From Physcomitrium patens (taxonomy: Eukaryota > Streptophyta > Bryopsida > Funariales > Funariaceae), in NCBI RefSeq assembly GCF_000002425.4, contig NC_037253.1, forward strand, positions 6,110,178-6,174,177: DNA of 64,000 bases, written 5' to 3'. Positions 13,368 through 24,200 of the stretch are shown here, piece by piece. Positions within the stretch are counted from its first letter, which is position 1. Every line of letters begins with the position of its first letter. A program made the position numbers and the translations under genes. The notes under the pieces are model-generated. The model was not told where the DNA came from, ran no database searches, and was given only the letters and a program-made list of their open reading frames with translations.

Positions 13368-16300
13368 ATGGACGGAGGCAAGGAGGCTCCCAAGAGCCAT
13401 GCGCGGCGGGATAAGTTGCTGGAGATAGAACGGTCTGTTCAGAAGAAGTGGGAGGATGGGAAGGTTTTTGAGGTGGAGGCTCCGTCGGAGAAAGCCAAGG
13501 AAGACGAGAAGTTCTTTGGGAATTTCCCGTATCCTTACATGAATGGGTATCTTCATCTTGGCCACGGGTTCACAATATCTAAGCTGGAGTTTGCAGCTGC
13601 GTATCACCGTTTGATTGGGAAGAAGGTTCTCTTTCCTTTTGCCTTTCATTGTACCGGTATGCCCATCAAGGCTTGTGCGGATAAGTTAGCGCGAGAGGTT
13701 AAGAACTATGGGAATCCTCCAGTCTTTCCCCAGATAGAGGAAGAGAGTGAGGCAGTCAGCAAGGCGCAAGCTGCTGCCGCGGAGAAGGTACAGCAGGAGG
13801 CTGAAAAAGCCGAGCCAGCGAAGTTTAAGAGTAAGAAGTCGAAAGCCGCCTCGAAGACTGGGCCTGCAAAACATCAATGGGAGATCATGCAGTCGCTGGA
13901 CCTTGACGATGAGGTAATTTCCAAGTTTCAGGATCCGTACTATTGGCTAGAGTTTTTCCCACCGGTAGCGAAGGAGCATCTGAAGTCATTCGGGCTCGGA
14001 GTGGATTGGAGGCGCTCTTTCATCACCACTGACATGAACCCATACTACGACTCGTTTGTGAGGTGGCATCTTCAGACCTTGAAAAATAAAGGCAAGGTGG
14101 AAAAGGCTACCCGGTACGCAATATATTCTCCATTTGATGGCCAACCCTGTGCAGATCATGACAGAGCTTCAGGTGAAGGAGTGCAGCCTCAGGATTATAC
14201 TCTCATCAAGATGGAAATCAAGGCGCCTTTTACAGGGAAACTTGAAGTGCTTGCTGGTCGGAGGGTGTTTCTTGCAGCTGCTACACTGCGCCCTGAGACT
14301 ATGTATGGCCAAACGAATGCGTGGGTGCTCCCTGACGGTCAGTATGGTGCTTACGAAATTGATGACACTGAAGTCTTCATTGTAACTTACCGTGCTGCCC
14401 TCAATCTTGCTTATCAGCGAAAATCCAGGATTCCAGAGAAGCCTACTTGTCTGGTGGAACTTACTGGGCATGATTTGATTGGGCTGCCTCTCCAGTCTCC
14501 ACTTACTAGTTACGATACAATTTACGCTCTGCCTATGCTCACAATTTTGACGGACAAAGGAACAGGGATCGTGACAAGCGTGCCGAGTGATTCTCCTGAT
14601 GATTACATGGCCATGAAAGATTTGAAGGCAAAACCTGCATTGCGTCAGAAGTTTAATGTGAAAGACGAGTGGGTCATGCCTTTCGAGATTATCCCTATCA
14701 TTAATATTCCTGGGTTTGGAGACGTTGCAGCAGAGAAGGTTTGTACGGACCTGAAAATTCAAAGTCAGAATGACAAGGAGAAGTTAGCAGAGGCTAAGAG
14801 ACAAACATATCTTAAAGGATTCACTGATGGAGTAATGCTGATTGGAGACCACCAGGGCTCGAAAGTATCAGATGCGAAGCCATTGATACGGAAGATGTTG
14901 GAGCTGGAAGGCATGGCTGTCCCTTACAGTGAACCTGAGAAGAAGGTGATGTCTAGATCTGGGGACGAGTGTGTCGTGGCCTTGACAGATCAATGGTACT
15001 TGCTGTATGGAGAGGAGGAATGGAAAGCCCTGTCAGAGGAGTGCCTGAAAGGAATGGAACTTTTCAATGATGAAGCCAGACATGGTTTCGAGCACACCCT
15101 GGGTTGGCTTAATCAATGGGCATGCTCACGGTCATTTGGTTTAGGAACACGGGTGCCGTGGGACCCTCAATTCTTGATTGAGTCTCTTTCGGACTCGACC
15201 ATATATATGGCCTTTTACACAGTAGTGCATCTCCTTCAAGGTGGTGATATGTACGGAAAGAGCGTTGGTGCCGTACGGCCAGAGGATATGACTCATGCCG
15301 TCTGGGACTATGTATTCCAAGAAGGTCCTCTTCCTGAGACAAATATTCCGGCTGAACTGCTGCAGAAGATGAGAACTGAATTTGAGTACTGGTACCCATT
15401 TGACCTCCGTGTGTCAGGGAAGGATCTGATTCAGAATCATTTGACGTTTTGCATTTACAATCATACTGCGATGTTTCCGAAGGAGAAGTGGCCTAAGGGA
15501 TTCCGGTGCAATGGACATCTCCTACTGAACTCTGAGAAGATGTCTAAATCAACCGGCAATTTCTTGACCATCCTGTCGTCTATTGAGTTGTTCTCAGCAG
15601 ATGCTACGAGGTTTGCTCTAGCTGATGCTGGAGATGCTATGGACGATGCAAACTTTGTTTTCGAAACGGCAAACTCTGCTATTTTGCGTCTGACGAAGGA
15701 GATTGCTTGGATGGAACAAGTTATTGGAGCAGATTTGGTGCTTCGATCAGGTCCTACTACCTCGTTCCCAGATAGGGTTTTCGAGAATGAGCTGAATATC
15801 GCCATCAAGGAGACACAAATGCATTACAGTAACTACATGTTCAGGGACGCATTAAAGACTGGTTTCTATGATCTTCAGACTGCTCGGGATGAGTACAGGT
15901 TGGCGTGTGGGGCAGAGGGAATGCACAAGGATTTGATTTGGAGATTTATGGACGTGCAGACAAGGCTTATCACTCCCATTTGCCCTCATTATGCGGAGCA
16001 TGTATGGACTGATTTGTTCAAGAAAGAGGGTTATGCAGTTACAGCGGGATGGCCAACCCCTACTGGTGCTATTGACCTCATTCTGCAACGTGCTAACAAG
16101 TATTTACAGGATGTAATCAAGACCTTGAGAAACGTTTTGCAAAAGCAATCCGCCCCTAAAAAGGTTAAGCAGGGTAAAGGAGGCGCTGCCCCACCTGCTG
16201 CTAAACTGACTATTGCCCTCATCTATGTTGCTGAGAAGTATAGTGGGTGGCAAGAGGAGTGTTTAAAGATATTGAAAAGCAAGTATACCGCCAGTACAAA

Positions 16301-16682
16301 ATCTTTCTGTTCTGACTCTGAGATTGTGGCTACCTTGAAGAGTAGTAGTTTGGGCCAAGAGGCGGGATTTAAACAGATCCAGCAACAGTGCATGCCGTTT
16401 ATCAAGTTCAAGAAGGATGAGACGCTGGCTGTGGGTGAGCATGCGCTGGACGTGAAGCTTCCATTTGGAGAGATTGAGGTTCTGAAAGAGAATCTAGAAT
16501 TCATCACAAGTCAGCTCTTATTGGAAAAGGTGCAAATTTACTCCTACACAGATGCTGATGCTCTGGCTATGGCGGGCGCGCAGCAAACTCAGCTGAAGCA
16601 GAAACCTCCAACACCTGGGAACCCTGCTCCTGCTTTCCTTTCGACTTCAGAGGTCTCTTTGGCGGACTTGAAATTGAATTGA
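13368..16682 (+). CDS. Leucine--tRNA ligase, cytosolic type
   Basis: An unbroken 3315-nt frame encodes 1104 aa, near the length of the Arabidopsis cytosolic enzyme. It charges tRNA-Leu for cytoplasmic protein synthesis. The class I signature HLGH (HIGH motif) is at residues 63-66, preceded by PYPYMNGY. The CP1 editing domain, which hydrolyses mischarged tRNA, includes TLRPETMYG at 306-314. KMSKS is at 724-728 (SEKMSKSTGNF). An anticodon-binding helical region and a eukaryote/archaea-type C-terminal extension follow. A Lys/Glu-rich insert with an Ala/Lys linker lies near 125-165. The frame is open upstream through a GTG at 13353, but a splice acceptor ends at 13364, so I chose ATG 13368. No organelle transit peptide is visible, which fits a cytosolic protein. 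Confidence 0.96.
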   Translation: MDGGKEAPKSHARRDKLLEIERSVQKKWEDGKVFEVEAPSEKAKEDEKFFGNFPYPYMNGYLHLGHGFTISKLEFAAAYHRLIGKKVLFPFAFHCTGMPIKACADKLAREVKNYGNPPVFPQIEEESEAVSKAQAAAAEKVQQEAEKAEPAKFKSKKSKAASKTGPAKHQWEIMQSLDLDDEVISKFQDPYYWLEFFPPVAKEHLKSFGLGVDWRRSFITTDMNPYYDSFVRWHLQTLKNKGKVEKATRYAIYSPFDGQPCADHDRASGEGVQPQDYTLIKMEIKAPFTGKLEVLAGRRVFLAAATLRPETMYGQTNAWVLPDGQYGAYEIDDTEVFIVTYRAALNLAYQRKSRIPEKPTCLVELTGHDLIGLPLQSPLTSYDTIYALPMLTILTDKGTGIVTSVPSDSPDDYMAMKDLKAKPALRQKFNVKDEWVMPFEIIPIINIPGFGDVAAEKVCTDLKIQSQNDKEKLAEAKRQTYLKGFTDGVMLIGDHQGSKVSDAKPLIRKMLELEGMAVPYSEPEKKVMSRSGDECVVALTDQWYLLYGEEEWKALSEECLKGMELFNDEARHGFEHTLGWLNQWACSRSFGLGTRVPWDPQFLIESLSDSTIYMAFYTVVHLLQGGDMYGKSVGAVRPEDMTHAVWDYVFQEGPLPETNIPAELLQKMRTEFEYWYPFDLRVSGKDLIQNHLTFCIYNHTAMFPKEKWPKGFRCNGHLLLNSEKMSKSTGNFLTILSSIELFSADATRFALADAGDAMDDANFVFETANSAILRLTKEIAWMEQVIGADLVLRSGPTTSFPDRVFENELNIAIKETQMHYSNYMFRDALKTGFYDLQTARDEYRLACGAEGMHKDLIWRFMDVQTRLITPICPHYAEHVWTDLFKKEGYAVTAGWPTPTGAIDLILQRANKYLQDVIKTLRNVLQKQSAPKKVKQGKGGAAPPAAKLTIALIYVAEKYSGWQEECLKILKSKYTASTKSFCSDSEIVATLKSSSLGQEAGFKQIQQQCMPFIKFKKDETLAVGEHALDVKLPFGEIEVLKENLEFITSQLLLEKVQIYSYTDADALAMAGAQQTQLKQKPPTPGNPAPAFLSTSEVSLADLKLN

Positions 16683-18220
16683 GCTTTCCGCAATTATCAT
16701 GTCCTGTTGGTATGCCCTAAAATCTCATTATCCGAAATTGTGCAAAGTTGTGCAATCTTTCCTGTGTTTTGGCACGCAAGTTTGGGCTCTCAAGCTTTTC
16801 AGGAACCTCAGGTTGTGTGACTGAACATATTACTTAAGTTGTGGCGGATTTGTGCACTCGTGATCTTGAAAAATTCTGGCTAAATCGATGTGTGCATCTC
16901 ACGGAAGGTGGCTTCTAATTGCTTGGTCCAATCGTGAATTGGTACTTGCAGACCTGCGACACTTGATATGCCTGTGCCCAATCCAATTGTGGAGGTTTTC
17001 AAGATTTTGAAAGGTGCAAAGGCTGTGAGATCTATGTTATTTGACCGATGGTTGCTCGTAATAGTAGACCTTAGCAAGATCCTGACTTGGTGACTGATTT
17101 TTAAGCCTCTTGTTCCTATTCTAAACAGTAAGCACATTAATGTGTAGCTAGGTAGTTTATCATGGACAGATCGGTATTTTTTAGGTGTTCCAAAAGTCCT
17201 GAGTTCTGTTGAGAGTTTCGTACAGGAGGTGATCTTTTCTTTCCGACTGCTCAATTGCAATGGAAAAAATACCATGATTTCTTACAGGAAATCATTTTTA
17301 ACTTCAAAAGTAGTTGTTATTCTTGCCGGTGACAGCTGCTGATGAAAAGAGTGGAAAAACTGCTTGTGTGAACTACAAGTTAACAGCATTTATCCCGTGT
17401 TCTATTCTATTTCAAACCAAAACACAGCAAACATGGGAAACGATTGAGGCAACAATGAAAAAACACCTTCTTTTGGAGATGAGATAGAATTTTGGATGGC
17501 TGGGATACTATTGTGGTATAGTCATGGAAGTCAAATGAGGTAGTGCTCCAGTGTTCTGTTCAATGGGATCATCGCACATGCATTTCTCAGTACCTTAGCA
17601 TACATGTAGTAAGCAGTGCGTCTTACATTGAATGACTTTGGTTGCCTTGATGATGAAGGTGTTAAGATATTGGCAGCTCATGTTTTTGTTACATGTAGAA
17701 AAAAATAAAACATGTAAACATACAACTGTGTAAAACATGTATATGAAGCTAAAACTTTGAATTAGGACAATTTTCGGACATGGCAGAAAATGGTAGCAAA
17801 TATGTCCTACAAAAAGTGCAAAAATATTCACTTTCACAAAACTGAGAACGGTGGAATTTACGATATCCTTACACGGAATCTTTGCTAAAAATCAACAATC
17901 AGAAATTAAGAAGTTCATGCACAATGAGGGAACAGCTCCAAACTATGATTTTAGTTTTTTTGCTGTAATTATGTTCGGATTTGTGTCACGAAAACAGACA
18001 GAGGCTAGAAAACACAACAATTTAGTGTTTAATTGTCAACAATTAAAATGAGATTAGACGAAAAAATAAACCATATGTTATGAATTCATGTCTCACGAAG
18101 CATAAATCCCACGAAAAAAAAAAAATAAAAAAACACATCTCGAAAACAAAATCGTTATTTTTTAATTTTTTATATACATAGATATTAATTATCTTTATTG
18201 CTTGATGTCAAATCCACGGT
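16683..18220. other. 3' UTR of the synthetase and intergenic spacer
   Basis: The first part is likely 3' UTR. A 131-codon reverse frame (16880-17275) looks modestly protein-like near its end but shows no domain I recognise. The DNA from about 17830 to 18200 is AT-rich with A runs (18116-18130). No RNA gene was seen. Confidence 0.45.
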
Positions 18221-18536
18221 TTTCAGCGCGAGGTCCCGAGGCCGAACATCCTGACCCCGTCACCAATGGGTACTGAGGGGGAGGCGTGGGGATCAGAGAA
18301 CGTGGGAACATCGCGAGGGAACACTGGCTTCCTCGAGGCTGAATAAGACACCCACTTCGCTTCCGCTGAACGCTGGCAGGGCCTCCCAGAGCCTCGCCGC
18401 TGCGGAACAGATTTTGTGGGTTCCGACACCACGCAACAATTTGCGTTCGTTGAAGCGTCTTTTGCTTCTATACCTCTTTTAGGAGGTTGGTTTTTGTGGG
18501 ATTTCAATTCATCATTCGCAGGTGTGGCTGGTGACA
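18221..18536 (+). promoter_or_regulatory. Promoter/leader of the chloroplast L18 gene
   Basis: A sharp step from AT-rich to GC-richer sequence at about 18220 marks the promoter side. A possible acceptor (TTCGCAG) ends at 18521, so the leader may be spliced. The short frames on both strands have no domain signal. Confidence 0.4.
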
Positions 18537-20099
18537 ATGACTTCAGCTTTGATGACCGGAGCTGCGGCGTCTATGACTTTGTCGCTGTCGCTACGAGGCT
18601 CCCCATTCACGGAATTCAATGGCTTGGCTGCTGCCGCCCCCTCGATTAGATCCCCAATGCTGCCATCCTCGCGCCCATGTGAGTGTTCTCAGTGCTCGAT
18701 TGTGTCCTTAGTTTCTAAGAATTTAATCATGGGATTCGTTTTTGCTCGGAATGGGATTGGTGGTAAGGATTTTGGTGTTGCGCGATGGAACGAGACTCTT
18801 CTTTTTCACGGTTTTGTTGCGTTTTGTGACGTGACTCGTTCTTGATTGAAAATTCAGCTGGTGTGATCGCAGAATTGGCATCACTGTGACGTGCAGCATT
18901 TCTGGTTACTTGACTCTGTTTAATTTTTTTTGCAGCTTTCATGCGTGAGCCATTGAAGATTGAAGCCCTGAAGGATCAAACCCGGAGAGAGTCTGTGAAA
19001 TCTCGTCACAGGCGTTTGAGAAAGAAGGTAATGTGGAATTTGCTCTCGTGAGGCTTCTTATCGAACTTGTCTAGGTTACGCAGTTTGATACTCAACAATT
19101 CTGAGAAGAATTTGTCTACATTCTTAGATCTTCAAGAATGTGGGAGAAATACCGCCCGTCACGACTTACTAATTGGACTCTCTAAGTAGCTTGAATTGAT
19201 CACACTCTACACTTTGCCCTAAAATTCATAGTGTCAGAAACTGTCCCATTCTTGGTTTTTGAAGTCGGTATTGCATTCCTGTAGACTTTCAACTCAAGAA
19301 GAGTACAAGTAGATGGATGTGAATCTATAGTGTGGATTTGAGTAATTGGAAAGGACCCTAGTGTGATGGCCAGTTATGTTGGGCAGGTCTGAAGTGATCA
19401 TACCTGGCCGTTTCTAGATCCTTTTAATGAAATACCACGCTGGGAACTTGTGTGCAGCTGAGTGGTACAACTGAAAGACCTCGATTGGCTGTCTTCCGCA
19501 CTAACCAAGATTTGTACGCCCAAGTCATTGACGACACCAAGCAGCATACCCTGGCCACTGCATCCACGCTTACGAAAGAAATTCGTGAAGCCATCGAGGA
19601 TACCGCAGGCCCAACCATTGTGAGTTTCTCCTCTAATTTTCCAACACGTCAGTTTTACGTATTCACTGAAAATATTTCCTGTCTTGGTTATCTGGTGTTC
19701 AACTTTGATGTGATGTCGTCGCTTCACACCCCGTCAAAATAATCAAACTTCAAAAGTACTAAGGATAACACCGTTGAACTTCTATTTTCATTTATCATCT
19801 TTCATGCATAGGACAGAATTAGAAGTAGCTTTTAAATGTGAGCAAGTTACAGATTGAACGACTAGAATGCAGAGGATTATATAGAACAGAATTAGAATCC
19901 CACGGTGAATTTCAAAATTTCTTGCTAACAGCTTCAAATGTTTTTGCAGGAATCGGCTAAGAAAGTTGGGGAGGCTATTGGCAGGCTGTGCCTAGAGAGA
20001 GGCATCACCAAGGTGGCTTTTGACAGGGGCGGTTTTGTTTACCACGGTCGCATTAAGGCGTTGGCAGATGCTGCTCGTGAAGCCGGTCTAAATTTTTAG
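18537..20099 (+). CDS. 50S ribosomal protein L18, chloroplastic (uL18c), nuclear-encoded
   Basis: Four exons (18537-18678, 18936-19027, 19458-19619, 19950-20099) join to 546 nt, 181 aa; phases match and all introns are GT-AG. Residues 1 to about 48 are Ser/Ala/Thr/Leu-rich with few acids, as in a chloroplast transit peptide. The mature part has the bacterial-type L18 core: a basic start ([15 protein letters not shown]), then [27 protein letters not shown], a helix with [15 protein letters not shown], and the closing [25 protein letters not shown]18 binds 5S rRNA in the large subunit of the plastid ribosome. The gene is close in size to Arabidopsis RPL18c. GTG codons upstream are in frame, but ATG 18537 is the first methionine; a second Met at residue 6 is possible. 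Confidence 0.94.
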
Positions 20100-21064
20100 A
20101 GGGGCAGTCTAAATAGATAGGGACCAACGTTTTGAGGGGGACAACGATCGTCTTTTCCACAGTTCAGGTTCATTTGCTTCAAACATGGACATTTTGATTC
20201 AATTTTCAATGCGGCTTTTGTGTTTGTAAATAGAGCTCTCAAAGAATTGTCTAGTCCTACAGCTTCTTTCCTTTTCCGTTGTTCTCTTGCAACTGCATCT
20301 GATTCATTAACGCTTATCCTTATTGTCCTCCTGTGATTTTCTTTGAAGTTGAGAGAATCACTTGCTACACAATTCCTCCTGTGTAGATAGATCAGCACTC
20401 GTTATGGCAACACCTTCTCTCACTCAGATGTTCCACTAAACTCATACAATGCTGGACAATGCTTAACCCAGTCGTAATTCTGAAAACGTGCTTTGAGACT
20501 TAGAAACTCCAGACTGTCGATCTACTACGATCGAACTGAAGGCCGAAGAGTGCAAGCTTGTTGCAACTTTGCAGTCAGGGAAAGGAACCGAGTAACTGCT
20601 TGTTGGATCAAATGGTCTTATCATACTTGGAAGAATTGAAGGTATGAATCAGCTCCCTTGCAGCACATGTGTGAGGTGTGACAAAAGCCATTCTTTACCG
20701 CAATAAAAATGCATCATTCGGCATCTGGTCTTTCCAGTTTTAAGATACAATTGTGAAGATTCATCAATTCCATTGCTTGTCCATATGAGTACATGAGAGT
20801 AGATAATAGAGTTGATACTATTTTATATAATACTCATTGACAATGTTGACATGAGCATATTTTTGACAAAGTTTCTTGACTTAGAACTAGTACAATATAA
20901 ATGAAACTATTAAAAGACAAGCATTTTCAAAGCTTGGCTTGATTTTAGGACTGCAACATTTCTTGTATACAGACATAGTTATTTGGTTATCTTGCTAAGT
21001 TTTATTATAATAAATCTTTGCTTCTACTTCTTAAATTATAACAATGAATAATAGAAAAAAGGAT

Positions 21065-21096
<32 letters not shown>

Positions 21097-21780
21097 TAAT
21101 TTATTGTTAACATAAATCTATATCTTGTTATGACTTGTAAAAATTACTTTTAATCCACATCGTACCGTGTATAAATTTTATAAATTAGGATAAAAGTCTA
21201 ATCTATTTTATTTATGAATTTTATAATTTTATAAAATTCAATATACCTATTTTATTTATGAATGTAGTATAGATATATGACATGTACTTGATTTTAAAAA
21301 TATTACATAAATCATTTAAAACAAGCTAAATCATGGTAATAAAAAAGAAAATCTACATAAAAATATCATGCTGTCTCAGAAAAAAATTAAAATATATATT
21401 TAAAGAAAAAAAGATAAAAAGAAAAAGAGTAACACTAAATAACTTAATGGTAAACTAAATTATTATTTTAATTAGAATGATGAGATTTTAGGCAAAACGA
21501 GGTTAAATAAGCAATATGAATCAATTCCATGTAAAATATTACAGAGTTATATGAAATGGTGTCAAAGAAAAAAATTAGAAATACTTCATTTTACTTATTT
21601 ATTTTAATCATAAACCCCTTAAATCCACGTCAAAGTTAAGATGACCTGAATCAAAATGTCCTTGAATTCAATTTCAACACGTAACAATTTTACCACTTCT
21701 CTCTCTCTCTCAAAAAAAAAAAAAAAAAAAAAAACCCATCATAATAATAAGAATAGTTTTTCAAATCCTGAATTTCTATC
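20100..21780. other. 3' UTR then AT-rich spacer with simple repeats
   Basis: The sequence after the L18 stop is probably UTR to about 20400. From 20700 on it is AT-rich with no coding signal. A GTTTT pentanucleotide tract lies at about 21070-21097. A CT run followed by 23 A's ends at 21734. No gene was recognised. Confidence 0.5.
21712..21734. repeat. Poly(A) tract next to (CT)n
   Basis: Twenty-three consecutive A's follow a short CT repeat just upstream of a gene leader. It is a simple-sequence tract; it might be an old retroposed tail, but no retroposed body is visible beside it. Confidence 0.85.
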
Positions 21781-23468
21781 TGAGCAAATTCTCAAATTAG
21801 GGTTTCGATGCTTAAATTAAGCAATACATCTAAACTTTCCGAAGCGAACTTCACATCTCGTATTAGGAAGTCGATTCACATCGATGGAGTGTCGGAACCG
21901 ATCATGGGATCGGATCCTGACGGAGAAATGCTGGCGGTGCCCATGCAGCGTCGCCGACCGTGCGACGCCGTGTTGGTGTGCGAAATTTCTTCGTTGAGGC
22001 GCACGTGACGTTAGCGAGGCTGCTCAATAGTGGGTACGGGAGGTTTGGATTGTTAGAGCACGAGGAGGGTGTTTGGCTTCGAGGTTTGAAGAAGTTGGGT
22101 GCATTCGCGGTCGAGAATTGAGTAGCGATTGCAGTTGTCCTTCTGCAGTTTTCTCAAGGTTTGTGGTTGTGTGCAAATTTGAGCTTCAAGAGAGTGTCGC
22201 AGTTGTGATCGTGATGATCGGCATGGTTATGGTTTACGCTGGTGGGAAAAGAAACTGAGTGCTGATCATTCATGGCCGAGGTATCGACCTCGTCGAGTTG
22301 GGAGGTGAGACCCAGTTCGAGGGATCTGCCATCCGAGGCTCCCCGTGGACTTGAGATGGGTTTTGCCCTTCGAGCAACTTTTCGATGAGGTGTCTGTATG
22401 TGTTGGATTAGTGTTTCTCGAGGGTTTGGTTTGCGGGCGTGGAGTTATGCTTCATGGTGGGATTTCTTCGCTAATTTTGACTGAACGTCACGCACTTCAT
22501 ACTTCGCTAAAACTGGTTGTCTTGTCTGTGGATTTTATTGTCTTGTGCACAACCCTGCTGTAAGTTTTCGATTGACAATTTTGTCTCCGCTCACAAGAGC
22601 GTTTCAATTCTTCTCACATGGGAGGTTGCCAATCGAAATATTGTAGCTGGCATTCTGCTCTTACCGCTTTTTACGACGCTGAACGTGTTCGTTTGCTATT
22701 CTCTTTTAATTTTTTTCGAGTCTTTCTGGAATCATAGAAGCAGATGAGGATTAGATTGTCATTGATAAACCTTGGCTCATGATAACTTTTTCAAAAAAAA
22801 GTTTCCGAAGCGGTTTCGAAGTGGTCGTAACGGTTTTTGGACAAGCATGTTGTTGGTTAGGGTCAACTCCACCCGCTTGTTTCGGTCTGTAGCAAGTACT
22901 ATTTGCCAGTACACCTCGTTTGGTGCTTTGAGTATTGCAAATTGGGATTGCAAAACACAGGGATGTGAGGCACGCATAGCAGCGTTTCTGCTTAGTTGAT
23001 TGTGTCTCATTGTTTGAATCTGTAGAAGTCAAGGATTTGTGTAACCGTTTTCTTAGGAAACGGTTCAGAGAAGAAGTTTTTAAGGGTTTTCTTCGATCAC
23101 GAGTTGGTAGATTTGCTTCCGTTGTCACTACATGTGTTGTCGATGTTCGAAGGTTTGAGCGTAATTTTGAAAGATTGCTTGTGCATGGAATAGTATTTTC
23201 GTGGCCATCATGTTGCTGTCTCTGGTTTGAACAGTTTCATAATACGAATGTGTCTACCTTATCTTTAGCATTTACAGAGGCTTGGCAGTAGCTAGTTTTT
23301 TTCCTCCTGATACTGCGAATGTCATGTGGAAGATGTGTTGGTTTTGAGTTACGTGTGTTGGAGTTAGCACTTAGTGTTGGAAGTTAATGGATATGACGGA
23401 GTACTTTATTGTTAGTGGGATCTTAGCGGGTTTCAAACCGTGTGCAGGAATCTTACAAAATTAAAACG
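21781..23468 (+). promoter_or_regulatory. Promoter and long leader of the Cys-rich membrane protein gene
   Basis: Composition turns mixed at about 21790. A telo-box TTAGGGTTT sits at 21797-21805, just before an ATG at 21808 whose 66-codon frame may be an upstream ORF. A splice acceptor (GTGTGCAG) ends at 23447, so at least one leader intron is likely. Frames between 22000 and 23300 show no domain. The long spliced leader with a possible uORF would allow translational control; this is inference. Confidence 0.45.
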
Positions 23469-24200
23469 ATGATTGCGCAACCTTTGCATACACCAAGTGT
23501 TACCAGATTGGACAAGGCGAAGACGTCTGACAGGCATAGACCAGTGCAACAAAACGACTCCAAGAAGTATCTGATTGCTGAATCTCTTGGTTCTCGTCCC
23601 AAAACTGCAACTAACGGGTTCCACGGCGACTGTGAGAGGAGTTCATCATCCGGAAATCCTGGTGTTCATCTGAAGCACGCGTCATGCATATCTGCGTTGC
23701 AAGGATCTTCTCCTGGAGATGCAAAGGCTACTAAGCCCTCTCGTAAATTTAAAGAAGAAGGTGCGGTATGTAATTGTTCCTGTAAGAGTGAGAATGATCG
23801 TTGGCAGCAAGGGCAGTGGAGTGATGAAGAATGGGAAACTAAGCGCTTCACCACCAAGAAAGCTGGGATGTGCAAGTGTATAGCAGGAGCTGCAGTTGAC
23901 TGTACAGCCGTTTGTTGTTGCCCCCTCTCTCTGCTACACCTTTTAGCTCTTGCGTGTATCAAAATGCCTACCCTTGTTGCCATTCGAACCCTCAGGAAGG
24001 TGAAATCCAAGCTTCGTAGGAAACACAAGTTTCAAGAATTTAATGACGACGATGTTGGTCCGACAACCCCTTTGACGCCCTCTCTTTCACGGAGAGAGTC
24101 AATGAGCGAAGTGACTTGGGTGCCGTCTGCTGGATTTGGAGACTCTCGAATGTGGCAAGAATACTTCGGTCCTGAGACTGTTGATCTTGCAATTCACTAG
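23469..24200 (+). CDS. Plant-specific Cys-rich, single-pass membrane-like protein of unknown function
   Basis: The predicted product has 243 aa. Residues 1-135 are hydrophilic and Ser/Lys-rich, with a short Cys cluster CNCSC at 101-105. Residues 139-172 form a Cys-rich hydrophobic segment (GAAVDCTAVCCCPLSLL, then HLLALACIKMP) followed by a basic stretch RTLRKVKSKLRRKHKF. The C-terminus has Thr-Pro and Ser-rich sites and ends near WQEYFGPE. The block of adjacent cysteines and Pro in a hydrophobic helix, followed by KxP and a basic tail, matches a family of uncharacterised land-plant proteins; I know no function for it. The reading frame extends 5' to a splice acceptor ending at 23447, so a coding upstream exon is possible, but ATG 23469 is the first methionine. 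Confidence 0.75.
   Translation: MIAQPLHTPSVTRLDKAKTSDRHRPVQQNDSKKYLIAESLGSRPKTATNGFHGDCERSSSSGNPGVHLKHASCISALQGSSPGDAKATKPSRKFKEEGAVCNCSCKSENDRWQQGQWSDEEWETKRFTTKKAGMCKCIAGAAVDCTAVCCCPLSLLHLLALACIKMPTLVAIRTLRKVKSKLRRKHKFQEFNDDDVGPTTPLTPSLSRRESMSEVTWVPSAGFGDSRMWQEYFGPETVDLAIH

Noticed and set aside
14169..14762. 197-codon minus-strand frame inside the leucyl-tRNA synthetase
   Set aside because: It is the reverse complement of strongly conserved synthetase codons and shows no domain of its own.
16880..17275. 131-codon minus-strand frame after the synthetase
   Set aside because: It reads somewhat protein-like near its end, but no family is recognisable and it lies in the expected 3' UTR; left unannotated.
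21808..22008. 66-codon frame after the telo-box as a separate gene
   Set aside because: No domain, and it lies in the leader of the downstream gene; kept only as a possible uORF.
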